A stretch of 27,231 bases of DNA, taken from NCBI GenBank assembly GCA_002343455.1, contig DDSR01000316.1, positions 8,956 through 36,186 of the forward strand, written 5' to 3'. The translations under genes were made by a program, and so were the position numbers. This document shows, one piece after another, positions 24,304 through 27,231 of the stretch (position 1 is the stretch's first letter; each line of letters opens with the position of its first letter). Source of the DNA: Deltaproteobacteria bacterium UBA2385. GTDB taxonomy: Bacteria > Myxococcota_A > UBA796 > UBA2385. The notes beneath the pieces are model-generated. The model saw only the letters and a list, made by a program, of their open reading frames with translations. It was not told where the DNA came from and did no database searches.

Positions 24304-24905
24304 GCCCGGTCCTCTCAGCGGCTCTGTTCACGGCGCTGATCGGCGCCACCGCCATCGAGCGCCTCGTCGAGGTCCGCGTCTCGCTGCGCAACGCCGCCTG
24401 GGCTCTCGCCAGGGGCGGGGTCGAGCATGGCCGCGGGCACTACCCCTTCATGGTCCTGCTGCACACCGGCTTCCTCCTCGCCTGCGTCGCCGAGGTCTGG
24501 CTGCTGGACCGCCCCTTCCTGCCCGCCCTCGGCTTCCCGGCGCTGGTCCTCGCCCTGCTCTGCCAGGGCCTGCGCTGGTGGTGCATCCACAGCCTCGGCC
24601 CCCGCTGGAACACCCGCGTCATCGTCGTGCCCGACCTGCCGCCCATCCGCGACCGCGGTCCCTATCGCTATCTGCGGCACCCCAACTACCTCGTCGTCGT
24701 CACCGAGGGCCTCGCCCTGCCCCTGGTCCACAGCGCCTGGATCACCGCGCTGTCCTTCACTGTACTCAATGCCGTCCTGCTCTGGGTGCGCATCGGGGTG
24801 GAAGAGAGGGCCCTGCGCGAGGCTCAGCCCCCCGGCGAGAGCCGCCTCAGCCCCCCGGCGACAGCCGGCGCAGCGAGGGGTCGTAGCGAGCCTCGCGCAG
24901 GGTGA
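24297..24905 (+). CDS. Isoprenylcysteine carboxyl methyltransferase family membrane protein
   Basis: 202 residues, ATG at 24297 overlapping the end of the PKS gene (ATGGTGA). Several hydrophobic segments (about 3-20, 50-68, 75-95, 140-165) and the family's SAM-binding end GPYRYLRHPNYL (about 120-132) followed by EGLALPLVHSAW identify the ICMT/phospholipid methyltransferase family. Next to type III PKS genes, members such as SrsB and BpsB methylate the hydroxyl of alkylresorcinols or alkylpyrones, which fits here. The last ~30 residues (GESRLSPPATAGAARGRSEPRAG region) are charged, low-complexity and antisense to the end of the convergent gene, so the C-terminal tail is the least certain part. 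Confidence 0.9.
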   Translation: MVSPVLSAALFTALIGATAIERLVEVRVSLRNAAWALARGGVEHGRGHYPFMVLLHTGFLLACVAEVWLLDRPFLPALGFPALVLALLCQGLRWWCIHSLGPRWNTRVIVVPDLPPIRDRGPYRYLRHPNYLVVVTEGLALPLVHSAWITALSFTVLNAVLLWVRIGVEERALREAQPPGESRLSPPATAGAARGRSEPRAG

Positions 24906-25842
24906 AGGTCGGCATCGCCGCCCCCGCCTCGCGGTCGATCTCGTCCATCGGGCCGCGCAGCGTGGCGTCCAGGCGCAGCAGGCGCAGCGAGCGGATCCCG
25001 TGGCGCTCGGCCCAGCGCTCCACCAGCCGGGCCACGTCCTCGTCCAGGCTCATCGTGTCCACCGCCAGGGCGAGCTGGTAGGTCACCCACTGGGCGTCGT
25101 CGTCGTTGGCCAGCAGGGCCCGCACCGTGCTCGTGCGGCCGGCCCGGATCGCGACCTGCTCGCTCCAGGCGTGGGCCTGCCGGGCGTTGCCGGCCGAGAG
25201 GCGGTGCTCGCCCGGAAAGACCCGCACCCGCAGCGGCGCCTTGCCCAGCAGCACCCCGTTCAGGGTGAAGGCGAGGCTGTTGCCGCCGTCCTCGACGTAG
25301 AGCTCGCCCGTGCCCTGGGCGATCACCGCCTGCAGCTCGCGGGCGTAGTGCTCGGCCCAGGCCTCGGTGCCCTCGGGCAGGACCACGCTGCGGTTCCAGG
25401 CCACCGCCGCCGCCTGCCGCAGGGCCTCGCCGCTGCGAGCGTGCTCGCCCTTGCGCTCGGCCACGAAGCCGCGCAGCACGTACCAGGCGAAGAGCTCCTG
25501 GGTGGGCGGATCGCCGGCCCAGAGCGTCAGCGCCTCGCCGGCGCGATCCAGAGCCGCCTCGGCCTCGAAGCGGCGGTCCTCGACCAGGGCCAGCCGCGCT
25601 TCTTCCAGGGCCTGCCGCCAGGACTCGGCCGCCTCGGAGTCCTGGGTGCTGGCCACCTCGTCCACCAGCAGCGCCTCGACCGAGACCACCGGCAGCTCGC
25701 CCAGGCCGGAGTCGTGGGTCAGCCAGAACATGCGATCGTTGCAGGCCTCGCCGGCGCAGAGCAGCAGGCCCACCTCGGCCGCGCCGGGGGGAGGAGCGGT
25801 CACCATGCCGGCCAGGGCCGTCGCGCAGAGCAGGAGGAGCAT
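24847..25842 (-). CDS. PEGA-domain exported protein with TPR-like middle (331 aa)
   Basis: ATG at 25842; the signal peptide is MLLLLCATALAGMVTA. It has a short Cys pair (LLLCAGEACND), a helical TPR-like region at about 70-165 (EAAESWRQALEEARLALVEDRR; AWYVLRGFVAERKGEHARSGEALRQAA), and a PEGA-type beta domain at about 178-240 (GELYVEDGG...FTLNGVLLGKAPLRVRVFPGEHRLSAG). The C-terminal ~90 residues are mixed alpha/beta with no recognised domain. It is likely periplasmic. The 3' end overlaps the convergent methyltransferase gene by 59 nt. It appears to be a diverged paralogue of the divergent gene starting at 25866: same plan, similar PTxxxFxxW helix and PEGA position. Transcription is predicted to start at or next to the ATG. 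Confidence 0.85.
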   Translation of the reverse strand: MLLLLCATALAGMVTAPPPGAAEVGLLLCAGEACNDRMFWLTHDSGLGELPVVSVEALLVDEVASTQDSEAAESWRQALEEARLALVEDRRFEAEAALDRAGEALTLWAGDPPTQELFAWYVLRGFVAERKGEHARSGEALRQAAAVAWNRSVVLPEGTEAWAEHYARELQAVIAQGTGELYVEDGGNSLAFTLNGVLLGKAPLRVRVFPGEHRLSAGNARQAHAWSEQVAIRAGRTSTVRALLANDDDAQWVTYQLALAVDTMSLDEDVARLVERWAERHGIRSLRLLRLDATLRGPMDEIDREAGAAMPTFTLREARYDPSLRRLSPGG

Positions 25843-25848
25843 GCCCGC

Positions 25849-25858
25849 AGTATAGAAT
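25849..25858. promoter_or_regulatory. Overlapping bidirectional -10 elements, probably leaderless
   Basis: AGTATAGAAT contains TAGAAT for the plus strand (25853-25858, 7 nt before ATG 25866) and, read on the minus strand, TATACT (25849-25854, 6 nt before ATG 25842). Each matches TATAAT at 5 of 6 positions. At these distances transcription would start at about the A of each ATG. No Shine-Dalgarno fits in the 23-bp gap, which supports leaderless messages. Confidence 0.55.
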
Positions 25859-25865
25859 GCGGCGG

Positions 25866-27231
25866 ATGCTCCTCCTCGCCCTCCTCAGCCTCGCCGCCTG
25901 GGCCCAGGCCGTCCGCGCCGTGCCCCCCGGGGCGCGGGCCATCACCGTCATGCTCTGCGACCAGCCCGACGGCTGCGCCGGCCCCTACCAGGCCCTCGCC
26001 GACCACTGCGCCGGCCTGGGCGTGCCCCTGCTCGACTTCGACGACCTCGTGCAGGCCGGTCCGGGAGGAGGCGACGCGCGCGCCGAGCTCGACCGGAGGC
26101 TCGACACGCTCACCGCCGAGCCCCTGGCCGCCCGCGAGGCCATGCGCGCCACCCCCCTCACCCTGCCCACCGAGCAGCCCTTCCTGATCTGGCTGGCCCT
26201 GGGCCGCAGCCAGCACGCCGCCGGCCAGCTCGCCGAGGCCGAGGACGCCTTAGCCGCCGCCGCCTCCACCAGCGGGGGCCGGGTCCACGACCTGCCCGCC
26301 ATGCCGATGGAGGCCCTCGACCTCTACCTCGACCTCGCCAGCCGGGACCGGGGCCAGGGCCGCCTGCGCATCGAGGCCGACTCGCCCGCGGCGCGGGTCT
26401 TCGTCGACGGGCGCCTGCAGGGCGAGGCCCCCGTCGAGGTCGAGCTCGCCGCCGGCTGGCACCGCGTCTCGGTCGAGCGCAGCGGCCGCCGAACCGCCTG
26501 GGTGGGCGAGGTCCAGCTCCCCGCCGGGCGCGACCTGGGCTTGCGCGCCGAGCTGGCCGACGACGACGCCCCCGCCGCCCTCGAGGCCGCCGTCCTGGGC
26601 GCCATCGCTGGCCGGCAGGTCCCCCCCGACCTCAGCGAGCGCCTCGCCCGGCAGGCCCGCGACCAGGGCCTGGAGCGGGTCCGCTTCGTCAGCCTCTCCG
26701 AGCCCAAGGCCAGCGGCCGCGTGCCCGAAGAGCGCATCGAGGGCAGCAGCGGCCTGTGGGATGTGCACGCCGCCTGGCTCGACACCGGCTCGGCCCGCTT
26801 CTCCACCCTGGGGCCGGGCCCCTCCACCCTGCGCGCCGCCGCCGATCCCGAACGGTTCACCCTGGGCCTCTCGCTGGGCTACACACGTTTGCAGGCCAGC
26901 CTGCCTGGCGGGCCCGATCCGCACGATCACATCGGCGTCGAGGCCACCGGCCTGCTGGCCCTGCGGCCCGGCATCGCCCTGGACGCGCGGGTCGGATTGT
27001 GGCGGTCGGCCCAACCGTACTACCTGTACGACACCTGGCTCTCGCGGGAGCTGATCCCCGTGGCGCTGGGGGCGAGGTGGTCCCACCGCAGCGGCTTCCA
27101 TACCGGCGCGCACGGGCTGGCGGTGATCCCGCTGGCGGTGGGCGGACAGGTGTTTTCAGGGTGGACCTGGCGGCCGTCGACGCGCTGGCGGGTCGGGATC
27201 GAGGCGAAGGGGGGCTACACCGACCAGGGGG
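25866..27231 (+). CDS. PEGA-domain protein with C-terminal beta-barrel-like region (3' end off window)
   Basis: An open frame from ATG 25866 to the window end, 455 codons without a stop. The signal peptide is MLLLALLSLAAWAQAVRA, followed by ITVMLCDQPDGC (Cys pair as in the divergent neighbour), a helical middle (about 70-150), and a PEGA-like domain at about 165-225 (GRLRIEADS, ARVFVDGRLQGEAPVEVELAAGWHRVSVERSGR). A linker leads, from about 335, to alternating strands rich in aromatics (FTLGLSLGYTRLQASL, GIALDARVGLWRSAQPYY, PVALGARWSHRSGF, RWRVGIEAKGGY) that suggest an outer-membrane beta-barrel. One rare TTA codon is at 26250-26252. It is likely an envelope protein that couples a periplasmic PEGA domain to the outer membrane. 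Function unknown. Confidence 0.85.
   Translation, partial: MLLLALLSLAAWAQAVRAVPPGARAITVMLCDQPDGCAGPYQALADHCAGLGVPLLDFDDLVQAGPGGGDARAELDRRLDTLTAEPLAAREAMRATPLTLPTEQPFLIWLALGRSQHAAGQLAEAEDALAAAASTSGGRVHDLPAMPMEALDLYLDLASRDRGQGRLRIEADSPAARVFVDGRLQGEAPVEVELAAGWHRVSVERSGRRTAWVGEVQLPAGRDLGLRAELADDDAPAALEAAVLGAIAGRQVPPDLSERLARQARDQGLERVRFVSLSEPKASGRVPEERIEGSSGLWDVHAAWLDTGSARFSTLGPGPSTLRAAADPERFTLGLSLGYTRLQASLPGGPDPHDHIGVEATGLLALRPGIALDARVGLWRSAQPYYLYDTWLSRELIPVALGARWSHRSGFHTGAHGLAVIPLAVGGQVFSGWTWRPSTRWRVGIEAKGGYTDQG

Noticed and set aside
24427..26187. Plus-strand open frame spanning the methyltransferase, the PEGA gene and the last gene
   Set aside because: It is out of frame with three genes that have signal peptides or catalytic motifs, and its product is low-complexity.

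Overview
The window is about 27 kb of very GC-rich DNA with strong G/C at third codon positions. It is packed with cell-envelope genes: lipoproteins built of Ig-like repeats, PEGA domains, an OmpA protein, a beta-helix protein with a MYXO-CTERM-like tail, a Ser/Thr kinase fused to a formylglycine-enzyme-like domain, and a type III polyketide synthase with a methyltransferase. This mix suggests a Myxococcota-type (former Deltaproteobacteria) bacterium. That is an inference from gene content; there is no rRNA or tRNA in the window. Most long ORFs on the opposite strands of these genes are high-GC shadows and are not annotated.

Region 1 (1-11984) is the most interesting. A tightly packed minus-strand gene set runs from about 6360 to the left edge: an HxsC-like radical SAM enzyme, an Ig-repeat lipoprotein, a Tat-exported small protein, an HxsD-like protein, a second small HxsD-like protein, the radical SAM/SPASM maturase HxsB, and a short peptide gene cut by the window edge. 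From the lipoprotein gene to hxsB, junctions overlap by 1-11 nt. The peptide has a perfect Shine-Dalgarno and its visible end is three tandem His-Xaa-Ser triplets (residues 60-68). This looks like an Hxs-type ribosomal peptide modification system whose precursor has a leader and no signal peptide. A second, longer Ig-repeat lipoprotein (6453-10145) diverges from the operon and shares its N-terminal style and C-terminal domain (ending in NGVW) with the first. It converges, stop codon to stop codon, with a 612-residue radical SAM protein (10146-11984) that has two SPASM-like cysteine sets. I infer that the peptide is modified in the cytoplasm and that the Tat protein and the two lipoproteins act outside the inner membrane.

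Region 2 (11985-18135): a 469-nt gap with dyad symmetries but no convincing gene; an AsmA-family protein ending in about 108 residues of 11-residue amphipathic repeats; a divergent 1-Cys peroxiredoxin; and a Ser/Thr kinase with a FGE-sulfatase-like C-terminus.

Region 3 (18187-23198): a beta-helix surface protein and a large OmpA-domain protein of alternating Ig-like repeats, 2 nt apart, closed by a perfect 16-bp hairpin.

Region 4 (23233-27231): a type III PKS overlapping an isoprenylcysteine-methyltransferase-family gene (the alkylpyrone/alkylresorcinol O-methyl ether arrangement), then two divergent, apparently paralogous PEGA-domain envelope proteins that share a 23-bp bidirectional promoter. 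The right-hand one is cut by the window end.
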